Positions 27,098-36,251 are shown, counted from the stretch's first letter. The stretch is DNA of 64,000 nucleotides from Streptomyces sp. NBC_01116 (GCF_041435495.1 NZ_CP108644.1:3581501-3645500); one strand, 5' to 3'. The notes: generated by a model not told the origin, from the sequence alone. Numbers and translations: made by a program.

Positions 27098-28401
27098 GCC
27101 GTGGCCTCCGCTGCGGCACGGGCGGCGGCGGGCAGGGCGGCGGCGATGCGCTCGACCGCCCGCTCGTCGTGGGCCGTGGAGACGAACCAGGACTCGAACG
27201 CCGAGGGCGGCAGGTAGACGCCCTGCTCCAGCATCGCGTGGAAGAACGCGGTGAAGCGGAAGACGTCCTGCTTCTTGGCGTCCTCGTAGTCGCGGACGGG
27301 CTCGTCGGTGAAGAACACGGAGAACATGTTGCTCGCGGCGGACACGGTGTGCGCGACGCCCTCCTTGGTGAGCGCGACGCCCACCAGGGAACGCAGCTCG
27401 GCGGAGACCGCGTCGATCTTCGCGTACGCCGCGTCGTCCAGCAGCCGCAGCTGGGCGAGCCCGGCGGCGGTGGCGACCGGGTTCCCGGAGAGGGTGCCCG
27501 CCTGGTAGACCGGGCCGGCCGGGGCCAGGTGCGCCATCACGTCGCCGCGACCGCCGAAGGCCGCCGCGGGGAAGCCGCCTCCCATCACCTTGCCGAAGGT
27601 CATCAGGTCGGGCCGGACGCCGTCGACGCCGTACCAGCCGGCCTTCGACGTACGGAAGCCCGTCATGACCTCGTCGGAGATGTACAGCGCGCCGTTCGCG
27701 GCGCACAGCTCCTTGAGCCCGGCGTTGAAGCCGTCCGCCGGCGGGACGACGCCCATGTTGCCGGGCGAGGCCTCGGTGATCACGCAGGCGATCTCGCCCG
27801 GATGCGCGGCGAAGGCGGCGCGCACCGCGTCCAGGTCGTTGTACGGCAGCACGACGGTGTCCCCGGCCGTGGCGCCCGTGACTCCCGGGGTGTCGGGCAG
27901 CCCGAAGGTGGCCACGCCCGACCCGGCGGCGGCGAGCAGCGCGTCCACGTGCCCGTGGTAGCAGCCGGCGAACTTCACGACCTTGGCCCGGCCGGTGAAA
28001 CCGCGGGCCAGCCGGATCGCCGACATGGTCGCCTCGGTGCCGGAGGAGACCAGGCGCACCTGCTCGACGGGTTCGATCCGCGCCACGATCTCCTCGGCGA
28101 GCGCGACCTCGCCCTCACCCGGCGTACCGAAGGAGGTGCCCCGGGAGACCGCCTCCTGGACGGCGGCGATGACCTCGGGGTGAGAGTGGCCGAGAATCAT
28201 CGGTCCCCAGGAGCACACGAGGTCGACGTACTCGCGGCCGTCGGCGTCGGTGAGGTACGGACCGGTGCCGGACACCATGAACCGGGGCGTACCGCCCACG
28301 GCCCGGAAGGCACGCACGGGAGAGTTCACGCCGCCGGGCGTCACGACGGACGCCCGGTCGAACAGCGACTGCGAAACTGGGGCTTCGTATGAATACGCCA
28401 C
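27094..28401 (-). CDS. hemL: Glutamate-1-semialdehyde 2,1-aminomutase
   Basis: 435-residue PLP enzyme making 5-aminolevulinate from glutamate-1-semialdehyde in the C5 heme pathway. The PLP lysine is K271 in [25 protein letters not shown] supplies the cofactor aspartate, and the N-terminal [10 protein letters not shown] signature is present. GTG 28401 is preceded by AGGA 5 nt away. A longer in-frame ATG start at 28458 has no family similarity. It is the first gene of an operon with the phosphatase. A partial copy of its start lies 157 bp upstream. Confidence 0.95.
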   Translation of the reverse strand: MAYSYEAPVSQSLFDRASVVTPGGVNSPVRAFRAVGGTPRFMVSGTGPYLTDADGREYVDLVCSWGPMILGHSHPEVIAAVQEAVSRGTSFGTPGEGEVALAEEIVARIEPVEQVRLVSSGTEATMSAIRLARGFTGRAKVVKFAGCYHGHVDALLAAAGSGVATFGLPDTPGVTGATAGDTVVLPYNDLDAVRAAFAAHPGEIACVITEASPGNMGVVPPADGFNAGLKELCAANGALYISDEVMTGFRTSKAGWYGVDGVRPDLMTFGKVMGGGFPAAAFGGRGDVMAHLAPAGPVYQAGTLSGNPVATAAGLAQLRLLDDAAYAKIDAVSAELRSLVGVALTKEGVAHTVSAASNMFSVFFTDEPVRDYEDAKKQDVFRFTAFFHAMLEQGVYLPPSAFESWFVSTAHDERAVERIAAALPAAARAAAEATA

Positions 28402-28843
28402 TTTGGTCCTGATCTGCGATTCGGGTATCGGGAGGCCGGGCCGGGAAATCACTGACAATCTCGGCCACCGGTGAGCAGGGAGCGCGCTCCCCTCGTATCA
28501 CGAAAGAGCGTCAGCCCTCTCGCGTCTGCGAAACTGGGGCCTCATAGGGAAAGCTCACACATGCCATGGTGTCAGAGGCACGCACGGTCTTGCGGGCAGG
28601 TGTTTCACCGCACGCCCGCGGGGGAGGTCACTGACACGATGATCGGGTTGCGCGGCGGGGGCTGTGTCTCCTAAGAAGTAGTCGGGTGGATGAGATATGC
28701 ATCGCGGTGGCGGAGTGGGCGAAGGGACCGACGACCTGGGGCCCGAGCCTGCCCGGCGAGGGCGGCACCGGCGCAGGGCCGAGCGGGCCCAGAGCAGGGG
28801 CGCGGACAACACGCCGCCTCCCGGGACCAGGAGCGGGGGCGGG
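28402..28843. other. 442-bp region upstream of hemL
   Basis: It contains the hemL promoter side, the duplicated hemL-start fragment at 28511-28558, and on the plus strand the leader of the 28844 gene. An A/T-containing stretch near 28660-28690 (CTAAGAAGTAG) may hold the promoter for that gene. Nothing else is supported. Confidence 0.4.
28511..28558 (-). pseudogene. Vestigial copy of the hemL N-terminus, 15 codons
   Basis: A GTG-started frame reads MSFPYEAPVSQTREG then stops. Residues YEAPVSQ are identical to hemL residues 5-11, and the DNA of that block (28526-28546) matches hemL 28369-28389 at 19 of 21 bases. MSFPYEAPVSQT resembles HemL starts of other streptomycetes as I recall them. It looks like a recombination scar that replaced or duplicated the 5' end of hemL. 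Confidence 0.6.
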
Positions 28844-29281
28844 ATGGGGGTGACGTACAAGTACTTCGGCGCCCCGGACGGGGCCACCGCGGCACGTGTG
28901 CCCATCTCGATGCGCCCGGAGGAGCTCGGCGGTGACGAGCTGGGCATGGGCGGCATGTTCACCAAGATCAAGCCCGAGACCGTGGCCGCCATGGTCCTGA
29001 CCGGAATCCAGGGCATACCCCTGAACAAGGTCCCCCCGCTCGAACTGGTCGTCCTCCACCCCGACTACGCGGTGGTCAAGCTCCCGATGACCGTCGTCGA
29101 CCCGCTGCGCGGTGTCGGCGAGGAGTCGGTCGGCGCGGCGGCCTTCATCTGGTCGACGGTCCCCGACCGCGGCGGCCCGCGCGACGCCTACAACGTCTAC
29201 CAGCTGCTCCACGAGTGGCAGGACTTCTCGCACCGGCTGCACGACGCGGGGCATCAGGCGTACTGCCTGGTGTGGCCCTGA
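28844..29281 (+). CDS. Conserved hypothetical protein, 145 aa
   Basis: Small soluble protein beginning MGVTYKYFGAPDGATAARVP. No signal or membrane segments. A hydrophobic core ELVVLHPDYAVVKLPM and an aromatic C-terminus QAYCLVWP are visible. The ATG has GGAG about 10 nt upstream. The longer in-frame extension is Arg/Gly-rich and unlikely to be coding. GTG 28850 is an alternative start. Family not recognised. Confidence 0.7.
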   Translation: MGVTYKYFGAPDGATAARVPISMRPEELGGDELGMGGMFTKIKPETVAAMVLTGIQGIPLNKVPPLELVVLHPDYAVVKLPMTVVDPLRGVGEESVGAAAFIWSTVPDRGGPRDAYNVYQLLHEWQDFSHRLHDAGHQAYCLVWP

Positions 29282-29389
29282 CCGAGGCCGGGCGGAGATC
29301 CCGGTCCGGCGCTGATCCAGGATCGAGCGGAGGTCCTGCGGCCGGCCGCCATGCTCCGGTGCCGCTCGCGCGCGGCGACGTGCTGCCGC

Positions 29390-29902
29390 TCAGTCGACGC
29401 CCTTGAGATAGACACGGCTGTGCCCACCGTCGACCGCCGCGACGGCGACGTGAAGAGCGTTGAGGTCGCCGTCGCAGGGAGCGCACACCTGCGCCGTTCG
29501 GACACCGGGCAGGCCTACCGGTTCGGGCAGGCCGAGATGGGCGAAGGGCGCGGCAGGCACGCTCTCCCCCGCGAACGGCACGGACCGCGCCTCCACCGGC
29601 TCCTCCGGATCCAGCCCGGCGAGAAGACCGTCCACGTCTCCGGACGGCACGACGAACGCAAGCAGCAGTCCGTCGTCCTGGCCCTTCCGGTGCCCGGCCC
29701 GCACATCCGTCGCCGTCTCGGGCACCCGCACACCCAGCCTGCGGGCGATGGCCGGGGCACTCACCCCCTCCTCCCAGGAGGACACCCCGCGCCTGTCCCC
29801 CACACCACCGTCCTGCCCACTCCCATCGGCGCACCCAGCACCGAACACCACGAGACAAGCCCCCCATACGAGCACCCGGGCTCCCGGCCGCACCCCGCTC
29901 AC
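29390..29902 (-). CDS. Predicted lipoprotein, unknown function
   Basis: 170-residue exported protein. The signal peptide ends in lipobox VFGAGC at about residue 24. The mature part has a low-complexity start and then alternating strands. CAPCDGDLNALHVAVAA near the end may be a structural motif. Its ATG overlaps the stop of the upstream gene (29899) by four bases, so the two are translated together. Family unknown. Confidence 0.7.
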   Translation of the reverse strand: MSGVRPGARVLVWGACLVVFGAGCADGSGQDGGVGDRRGVSSWEEGVSAPAIARRLGVRVPETATDVRAGHRKGQDDGLLLAFVVPSGDVDGLLAGLDPEEPVEARSVPFAGESVPAAPFAHLGLPEPVGLPGVRTAQVCAPCDGDLNALHVAVAAVDGGHSRVYLKGVD

Positions 29903-30876
29903 CGGGCGTCCCCGTTGCGTCCGATGTCGGTCCGCGTGCCGTCCCGTCCCGGATCCGCAGGTTCAGGCCAGTCACCCCCCGAATCCAGGTCGTGCCGCTG
30001 CACCGAGCTACTGCCTCGCATGTCGAACTCCCTGGCCAGACCCGTCGTGTGGAGGCGAGCCATGTCCGCGTCGGTCACCGTGGTGGGGCCGATCGGGGTG
30101 GCCTTGCCCGGATCCCAGTTGTAGCGATCCCATACGTTCACCTGGTAATCGATGCTCACCTGGGGCTTTCCGTCCGCGCCTGGTACAGCGGTTACCACCC
30201 CGGTCGTGTTGGTCATGGCGCTGCCCACCGCGAGGTACCAATTGCGGTCCCCGCCATCGACATGGGTGTAGCCCTGCCCCTTGGTCTCGATCGGGATGGC
30301 AACCGGCTTACCGCCCGATTCCTCGAACGCCTTGATCGCCTGACGGCGCCACTCCTCCTGCTCCTGGGTTCGAACCCCCGACGTGACATCCCGGAGGTTC
30401 TGGTCGTCGGTCAACATTCGGTCGACGTCGAGATCGAGAGTGCTGCCGATGCCCCTCAGATAGTGGTCCATATGCCGGGCAGCGTCTGGCTTGCCCGAGA
30501 AATCCCCCACGTTGGACATGCCGTTCGCCTGGGCCTGAGCCCAGTAGTCGCCTGCCCCGGGCGACCGCACGTCGAAGGGCCCGGCCCCTGCGTCTGCCGA
30601 GGTCCGCTTCACTTGCGGTGTGAGCAGACCTGCCGCAAGGAGGCCGTTCCTGTTGTCGGCCCATAGGGAAGCACGACTTTCAGGACTCAGCGACTGCCAC
30701 ACGCGCCGCAGTTCCTGACGCTGTCTCTCACTCGCGTCTCCATGTTTGCCTCGAATCGGCAAAATGTCTGTGCTGGGTGGGGGTGTAGGGGAGTGCCGCT
30801 TGACAGCGGCCGGAATCAGCAACCACGTGACCTGCGACTGCTGGTTGCGTCGCAGGCATCCGACGCCCCCGTACAC
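29899..30876 (-). CDS. Hypothetical protein, possible truncated secreted effector-like domain
   Basis: Frame of 325 codons from the most upstream start. The first 50 residues are unlike the rest, with low-complexity PTPPPSTD and no signal. From DASERQRQELRRVWQS on, it reads as a normal globular domain with YLAVGSAMTNTTGVV and QVNVWDRYNWDPGKA, ending in a polar tail. No good internal start exists before that point, suggesting a 5' truncation or a start in a degraded upstream part. Composition is less GC-biased than neighbours. A C-terminal toxin or effector-like domain is possible but not identifiable. Confidence 0.5.
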   Translation of the reverse strand: MYGGVGCLRRNQQSQVTWLLIPAAVKRHSPTPPPSTDILPIRGKHGDASERQRQELRRVWQSLSPESRASLWADNRNGLLAAGLLTPQVKRTSADAGAGPFDVRSPGAGDYWAQAQANGMSNVGDFSGKPDAARHMDHYLRGIGSTLDLDVDRMLTDDQNLRDVTSGVRTQEQEEWRRQAIKAFEESGGKPVAIPIETKGQGYTHVDGGDRNWYLAVGSAMTNTTGVVTAVPGADGKPQVSIDYQVNVWDRYNWDPGKATPIGPTTVTDADMARLHTTGLAREFDMRGSSSVQRHDLDSGGDWPEPADPGRDGTRTDIGRNGDAR

Positions 30877-30897
30877 CCATCGGACCGCCCGCCCAGC

Positions 30898-31554
30898 TCA
30901 AGCCTGACGCGTCCCGGTCACCCCGGTCGTCGCAGAGGTCCTGGCAGCCCCAGAGGTCCCGGCGACCCCAGGAGCCCCGGCGGTCCCGCCCGGACGCCAC
31001 CCCGGATCGCGCCCCGTCACGGCCAGCAGCCGGTCGAGCGCGTCGGCCTCCTCCCCCACCGGGAACGGCTCACCGAACATCTTCATCTCCCGGGCCTGCG
31101 GAGCCATCGCCGCGAGCCCCGGGCCCAGTTCGTCGAGGACGCTCTCCGCCGGCACGAAGTCCGCGCCCGTCGCCCGTGCCAGGTCCCAGGCGTGCACCGT
31201 CAGATCGCCGAGCACCATGAGCCCGACCGTCCGGGCCGGCAGCCCCATCCGCCCGGTCGTGCCCTCCTCGACGCCCGGCACGCTCCACGCCTCCACCAGC
31301 CGGGCCGTCTCGTCGCCGAACCTGCCCCGCCAGTCGCCCGTCACGAACTCCGGCTCCTGGCTGAAATCCACCTCCTCGCGGGCCGCGAGCGCCTGGAAGT
31401 TCACGACCACCAGGAACAGGTGGTTCACCAGCGCCCGTACGTCGTACGCGGCACACGGCGTACCGCCGCCCAGCTGCCCGTCGTCGATCCCCCGCACCAC
31501 GGGCAGGGCCCGGTCCGCGGCGGCTTCCAGCAGTTCACCGATCGTCTGTGTCAT
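30898..31554 (-). CDS. TIGR03086 family metal-binding (DinB/MDMPI-like) protein
   Basis: 218-residue protein with the four-helix DinB/maleylpyruvate-isomerase N-terminal fold: VRALVNHLFLVVVNF, and GDLTVHAWDLARATG supplying the histidine ligands. Such proteins may use mycothiol or act as thiol transferases. The C-terminus is a low-complexity Gly/Ala/Thr tail. The ribosome site GGGAGG sits unusually close to the ATG, and no alternative start was found. Divergent from the AraC regulator gene. Confidence 0.85.
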   Translation of the reverse strand: MTQTIGELLEAAADRALPVVRGIDDGQLGGGTPCAAYDVRALVNHLFLVVVNFQALAAREEVDFSQEPEFVTGDWRGRFGDETARLVEAWSVPGVEEGTTGRMGLPARTVGLMVLGDLTVHAWDLARATGADFVPAESVLDELGPGLAAMAPQAREMKMFGEPFPVGEEADALDRLLAVTGRDPGWRPGGTAGAPGVAGTSGAARTSATTGVTGTRQA

Positions 31555-31638
31555 GCCTCCCACCCTGCGCCGGCGGACCGCCCGGCGTCTTGAAGAAACA
31601 CGACAGGCGGGCCGAGGGCGCGGGACTAAAATCAGGCC

Positions 31639-32460
31639 ATGACCGCAGGACCCCGCCGCGACACCCGGGGCATCGTGGACGCCCCGGACCTGTTCGCGCA
31701 TGTGCGCTTCCGCCGCCGGGAGCCCGCCGCGGGGCTGCGCCCGTATCTGGAGCACTACTGGCTGATCGACTGGGACCTCACCGAGCCGTACGCCGCCCAT
31801 GTGGTCCCGCACCCGTCGGTGAACCTGGTCTTCCAGCGGTACGAGGCCGGGGACGGTCCCCGGGAGCGCTCCGGGTACGCCGAGGTCGCGGGCGTCGACC
31901 CCGGGCTCTTCGCCCGGAAGCTGGCCGGGCGCGGCCGGGTCTGCGGGGTGCAGTTCCGGCCCGGCGGGTTCCGCCCGTTCGCCCCCGGGCGCCCGGTGTC
32001 CGCGTGGACCGGCCTGCGGGCCGACGCCGCCGGGGCGCTGCGGCTGCCGCCGCCCGTCGGGGCCGTCCTGGACCCGGACGACGAGGACGCGCGGGTCGCG
32101 GCGCTGGACGCCTTCCTGCTCGCGCTGGAGCCCCGCCCCGACCCTCGGGCGACGCTGGCGATGGCCGTCGCCGACCGGGTGCGCACGGACCGCACCGTGC
32201 TCCGCGTCGACCGGCTCGCCCAGGACGCCGGGCTCTCCGCCCGCTCCCTGCAACGGCTCTTCTCCGCGTACGTCGGTGTCGGCCCCAAGTGGGTCATCCT
32301 CCGCTACCGCATCCACGAGGCGCTGGAACGCGCCGGATCCGACGCGGCCGTCGACTGGGCGCGGCTCGCGGCGGACCTGGGCTACAGCGACCAGGCCCAC
32401 CTGGTGCGGGACTTCACCGCGACGGTGGGCGTGCCCCCGACGGCGTTCGCCCCGCGTTGA
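31639..32460 (+). CDS. AraC family transcriptional regulator
   Basis: 273-residue regulator. The C-terminal double HTH spans about residues 180-270, with LAQDAGLSARSLQRLFSAYVGV and LAADLGYSDQAHLVRDFTATVGVPP matching the AraC/XylS signature. The N-terminal domain resembles the DUF6597/effector-binding type found in AraC members adjacent to small-molecule modifying enzymes. Divergent from the TIGR03086 gene, which is its likely target. Confidence 0.9.
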   Translation: MTAGPRRDTRGIVDAPDLFAHVRFRRREPAAGLRPYLEHYWLIDWDLTEPYAAHVVPHPSVNLVFQRYEAGDGPRERSGYAEVAGVDPGLFARKLAGRGRVCGVQFRPGGFRPFAPGRPVSAWTGLRADAAGALRLPPPVGAVLDPDDEDARVAALDAFLLALEPRPDPRATLAMAVADRVRTDRTVLRVDRLAQDAGLSARSLQRLFSAYVGVGPKWVILRYRIHEALERAGSDAAVDWARLAADLGYSDQAHLVRDFTATVGVPPTAFAPR

Positions 32461-32545
32461 CGGCGGCCGGGCACACACCCGTACGCCCTCCCGTTCCCCG
32501 CCGAATCCCTGGCCGCCCGTCGCGTCCCGGTGGCATCCTGACCGG

Positions 32546-33280
32546 GTGAACGGACCCGAGATCACCCTCGAAGTAGCCCCTGAGCTGCGACTCTTCGTCC
32601 CGCACGACCGTCGCGGCGGGCCCACGCCCCTCATCACGGACGGCTCCTCGACCCTCGGACACGTCATCGAGTCCCTCGGCGTCCCGCTCACCGAGGCCGG
32701 AACACTGCTGGTGAACGGCGACCCGGTGGCCCGCTCGCACGTGCCGGGCCCCGGCGAGCACGTCGACGTACGCGCCGTGGAACGCCCCCAGCAGGTCCCC
32801 GGCGCACCCCTGCGATTCCTCCTCGACGTCCATCTCGGCACGCTGGCCCGCCGGTTGCGGCTCCTGGGCGTCGACGCGGCCTACGAGAGCGAGGACATCG
32901 GCGACCCCGCCCTGGCCACCCTCTCCGCACGGGAGCGGCGCGTCCTGCTCTCCCGGGACCGCGGGCTGCTGCGCCGCCGCGAGATCTGGGCGGGGGCGTA
33001 CGTCTACAGCGACCGCCCCGCGGAGCAGCTCCGCGACGTCCTCGGCCGCTTCGCCCCGGCCCTGGCCCCGTGGACCCGCTGCACCGCCTGCAACGGCACG
33101 CTGGCCGGGGCCGCGAAGGACTCCGTGAGCGGGCTGCTCGAACACGGCACCCAGGAGGCGTACGACGTGTTCGCCCAGTGCACGGAGTGCTCCCGGGTGT
33201 ACTGGCGCGGCGCCCATCACGGCCACCTGGAGACGATCGTGTCCGAGGCGATGGCCGAGTTCGGGGGCGCGCCCGCCTGA
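32546..33280 (+). CDS. Mut7-C RNase-domain protein with ubiquitin-like N-terminus
   Basis: 244-residue protein. Residues 1-85 resemble a MoaD/ThiS-type beta-grasp fold. The rest is the Mut7-C PIN-like nuclease domain beginning LRFLLDVHLGTLARRLRLLG, including LLSRDRGLLRRR. It is followed by a zinc ribbon with CTAC and CTEC pairs. Proteins of this layout are proposed RNases. Starts at GTG after CATCCTGACCGG. There is an 85-bp gap from the AraC gene. Confidence 0.87.
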   Translation: MNGPEITLEVAPELRLFVPHDRRGGPTPLITDGSSTLGHVIESLGVPLTEAGTLLVNGDPVARSHVPGPGEHVDVRAVERPQQVPGAPLRFLLDVHLGTLARRLRLLGVDAAYESEDIGDPALATLSARERRVLLSRDRGLLRRREIWAGAYVYSDRPAEQLRDVLGRFAPALAPWTRCTACNGTLAGAAKDSVSGLLEHGTQEAYDVFAQCTECSRVYWRGAHHGHLETIVSEAMAEFGGAPA

Positions 33281-33445
33281 GGGCTGTCTGTCCCGTCATC
33301 CCTGGTGGGCGCGCGACGACAGGCAGGGCTCACGGGCCGCGGGTCCAGCACTGGCGCGGGCCGGGGCCTCCCGCTCACGGGGCGCCCCGCACCGCCTGCC
33401 TATCCTTTTCTCCCCGTACCCGATCAGCAGTCCGAGGAGATCGCC

Positions 33446-34204
33446 ATGGCCGGCACCCCCATCGCCGTCATCACCGGCGCGAGCAGCGGCATCGGCGCCG
33501 CGACCGCCCGTACGCTGGCCGCCGCCGGCTTCCGGGTCGTGCTGACCGCCCGCCGCAAGGACCGCATCGAGGCGCTGGCCGCCGAGCTCACCGAGGCCGG
33601 TCACCAGGCGACGGCCTACCCCCTGGACGTCACCGACCGCGCGGCCGTCGACGAGTTCGCCACCGCGTTCCGCTCCCTCGCCGTCCTCGTCAACAACGCG
33701 GGCGGGGCGCTCGGGGCCGACCCCGTCGCGACCGGCGACCCCGCCGACTGGCGGCAGATGTACGAGACCAATGTCATCGGCACCCTCAACGTCACCCAGG
33801 CCCTGCTGCCCGCCCTCACCGCGAGCGGCGACGGCACGGTCGTGATCCTCTCCTCCACCGCGGCACTGTCCGCGTACGAGGGCGGCGGCGGCTACGTGGC
33901 GGCCAAGCACGGCGAGCACGTCCTGGCCGAGACCCTGCGGCTGGAGATCGTCGGCACACCGGTCCGCGTCATCGAGGTGGCCCCCGGCATGGTCAGGACC
34001 GAGGAGTTCGCCACCACCCGCTTCCGCGGCGACACGGAGAAGGCCGCCAAGGTCTACGCGGGCGTCGACGCCCCGCTGACCGCCGAGGACGTGGCCGACA
34101 CCATCGGCTGGGCCGTCACCCGCCCCAGCCACGTCAACATCGACCTCCTGGTGGTCCGCCCCCGCGCCCAGGCCTCCAACACGAAGGTCCACCGCACCGG
34201 GTGA
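33446..34204 (+). CDS. Short-chain dehydrogenase/reductase
   Basis: 252-residue classical SDR. Cofactor motif TGASSGIG at 10-17, NNAGG near 83-87, catalytic S136/137, Y150 and K154 (YVAAK). The best match by pattern is the YdfG-like group acting on 3-hydroxy acids or serine. GAGGAG lies 6 nt before the ATG. No operon partner is apparent. Confidence 0.92.
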   Translation: MAGTPIAVITGASSGIGAATARTLAAAGFRVVLTARRKDRIEALAAELTEAGHQATAYPLDVTDRAAVDEFATAFRSLAVLVNNAGGALGADPVATGDPADWRQMYETNVIGTLNVTQALLPALTASGDGTVVILSSTAALSAYEGGGGYVAAKHGEHVLAETLRLEIVGTPVRVIEVAPGMVRTEEFATTRFRGDTEKAAKVYAGVDAPLTAEDVADTIGWAVTRPSHVNIDLLVVRPRAQASNTKVHRTG

Positions 34205-34441
34205 ACCCGGCTCGCCCCTCAGGCCCTGTCGTCGAACTGCCGCCTGCCCGGCGACCCGTGCAGCGCGCTCCGGGCGCCGGCACGGTCGCCTCCCCCGCCG
34301 GGCAGCCACTCCTCGCCATCCTGCGGAGTCGGCACGAGGGAGCCGGTCCGAGGGCGTCGGGCGCCCCCGGCCGCGTCGTGTTAGGAAGGAACCGCCCCGA
34401 CCGCCCTACCGGCCGGACAGCTCACGAGGGAGTGGTGCGCG
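34205..34441. repeat. Intergenic region with one end of a dispersed repeat
   Basis: Positions 34221-34249 match the left end of the foldback element at 55490-55518 with one difference over 29 bases (AGGCCCTGTCGTC then AACTGCCGCC). No partner end is found in the following 200 bp, so only a solo end or decayed copy is present. The rest holds the leader of the next gene, with a GGGAG ribosome site. Confidence 0.5.
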
Positions 34442-35053
34442 ATGAAGCTGGTGGTGCAGGAGTTCCTGACGCTCGACGGCGTCTCCCAGGGCCCGGGGGC
34501 CCCGGACGAGGACACCAGCGACGGGTTCACCCGGGGCGGCTGGTTCGTACCGCACCTGGACGAGGAGTTCGAGCGGCAGGCGGGCGAGTGGCTCGGCGAG
34601 GCGGACGCCTTCCTGTTCGGCCGCCGCACCTACGAGAACTTCGCCCGGGACTGGCCGAGGATGACCGACCACCCCTTCTCCGGCATCCTGAACGGCCTGC
34701 CGAAGTACGTGGCGTCGAACACCCTGGCCGAGGCCGTGTGGGACCCCACCACCATCCTCTCCGGCGACGTCCCCGCCCAGGTGGCCGAGCTGAAGCGGCG
34801 GCCCGGCCGGGACCTCCAGGTCCACGGCAGCGCCCGCCTGGCCCAGTCGCTGCTGGCCGCGGGCCTGGTCGACGAACTCCGCCTGGCCATCGCCCCGGTC
34901 GTGGTGGGCGAGGGCCGCCGCCTGTTCCCGGACGGCGGCGCCCCGGCCGGCCTGCGGCTCCTCAGCCACCGGACGACCCCGGCCGGGGTCTCCGTACACG
35001 TCTTCACGTCGACGGGACCGCCTGACTACGCCACGTACGGGGGCGGGGCGTAA
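34442..35053 (+). CDS. Dihydrofolate reductase family protein (RibD C-terminal-like)
   Basis: 203-residue protein with the RibD-C/DHFR fold: MKLVVQEFLTLDGV at the start, FLFGRRTYENF, DLQVHGSARLAQSL and the NADPH-loop region APVVVGEGRRLF. It is distantly similar to a second family member at 54763-55329. It is not a housekeeping DHFR. The substrate is unknown, though such proteins are often reductases of pterin-like or riboflavin-pathway-like compounds. Confidence 0.87.
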   Translation: MKLVVQEFLTLDGVSQGPGAPDEDTSDGFTRGGWFVPHLDEEFERQAGEWLGEADAFLFGRRTYENFARDWPRMTDHPFSGILNGLPKYVASNTLAEAVWDPTTILSGDVPAQVAELKRRPGRDLQVHGSARLAQSLLAAGLVDELRLAIAPVVVGEGRRLFPDGGAPAGLRLLSHRTTPAGVSVHVFTSTGPPDYATYGGGA

Positions 35054-35057
35054 GGGC

Positions 35058-36251
35058 TCAGCCCTTCACGCACACCACCTGCTTGAGCTTCGCGACGACC
35101 TGGACCAGATCCCGCTGCTGGTCGATGACCTGCTCGATCGGCTTGTACGCGCCCGGGATCTCGTCCACGACACCGGAGTCCTTACGGCACTCCACGCCCT
35201 GCGTCTGCTCCTCCAGGTCCTTCGTCGAGAAGCGCTTCTTCGCCGCGTTCCGGCTCATCCGGCGGCCCGCGCCGTGCGACGCCGAGTTGAACGACTTCTC
35301 GTTGCCGAGGCCCTTCACGATGTACGAGCCGGTGCCCATGGACCCCGGGATGATCCCGTAGTCGCCGGACCCCGCCCGGATCGCGCCCTTGCGGGTGACC
35401 AGGAGGTCCATGCCCTCGTACCGCTCCTCCGCCACGTAGTTGTGGTGGCAGGAGATGACCGGATCGAAGGTCACCCGGGCCTTCTTGAACTCCTTGCGGA
35501 CCACGTCCTGGAAGAGCCCCATCATGATCGCCCGGTTGAACTTCGCGTACTCCTGCGCCCAGAAGAGGTCGTTGCGGTACGCGGCCATCTGCGGGGTGTC
35601 CGCGATGAAAACCGCCAGGTCGCGATCGACCAGGCCCTGGTTGTGCGGCAGCTTCTGCGCCTGGCCGATGTGGAAGTCGGCCAGCTCCTTGCCGATGTTC
35701 CGCGAACCGGAATGCAGCATCAACCAAACGGAACCGGTCTCATCGAGGCAGAACTCGATGAAGTGATTACCCGATCCGAGCGTTCCCATCTGCTTCGTAG
35801 CACGCTCCTGGCGGAATTTGACCGAATCGGCGATCCCCCCGAACCGCCCCCAGAAGTCGTCCCATCCCGCTGTCGGGAAGCCGTGCAGCTTCCCCGGGTC
35901 CACCGCTTCGCCGTGCATCCCCCGGCCGACCGGAATGACCTGCTCGATCCTGGAGCGCAGCCGTGACAGGTCGCCGGGAAGATCGTTCGCGGTGAGGGAC
36001 GTCTTGACGGCGGACATCCCGCAGCCGATGTCCACCCCGACCGCGGCCGGGCAGACCGCGCCCTGCATCGCGATCACCGATCCGACCGTCGCCCCCTTGC
36101 CGAAGTGGACGTCCGGCATGACGGCGAGACCCTTGATCCACGGCAGCGTGGAGACGTTGCGCAGCTGCTGCATCGCCACGTCCTCGACCGACGCGGGGTC
36201 CGCCCACATCCGGATGGGAACCTGCGCTCCCGGCACCTCTACGTACGACAT
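35058..36251 (-). CDS. rtcB: RtcB-family RNA ligase
   Basis: 397-residue GTP- and Mn2+-dependent 3'-phosphate/5'-hydroxyl RNA ligase. The metal-binding motif VGVDIGCGM (D75, C77) is present. So are LGSGNHFIE, histidine-rich HHNYV, and the guanylate-accepting histidine in SASHGAGRRMSR. All hallmark blocks of RtcB are intact and the length fits the shorter RtcB2-type forms. The ribosome site AGGAG is only 2 nt from the ATG. No RtcA or RtcR is nearby, so its repair or tRNA-splicing context is unknown. Confidence 0.92.
   Translation of the reverse strand: MSYVEVPGAQVPIRMWADPASVEDVAMQQLRNVSTLPWIKGLAVMPDVHFGKGATVGSVIAMQGAVCPAAVGVDIGCGMSAVKTSLTANDLPGDLSRLRSRIEQVIPVGRGMHGEAVDPGKLHGFPTAGWDDFWGRFGGIADSVKFRQERATKQMGTLGSGNHFIEFCLDETGSVWLMLHSGSRNIGKELADFHIGQAQKLPHNQGLVDRDLAVFIADTPQMAAYRNDLFWAQEYAKFNRAIMMGLFQDVVRKEFKKARVTFDPVISCHHNYVAEERYEGMDLLVTRKGAIRAGSGDYGIIPGSMGTGSYIVKGLGNEKSFNSASHGAGRRMSRNAAKKRFSTKDLEEQTQGVECRKDSGVVDEIPGAYKPIEQVIDQQRDLVQVVAKLKQVVCVKG

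Noticed and set aside
30362-30380. GGTTCGAACCC resembling a tRNA T-loop
   Set aside because: It lies within a coding frame and no acceptor stem, D-arm or anticodon arm can be fitted around it.
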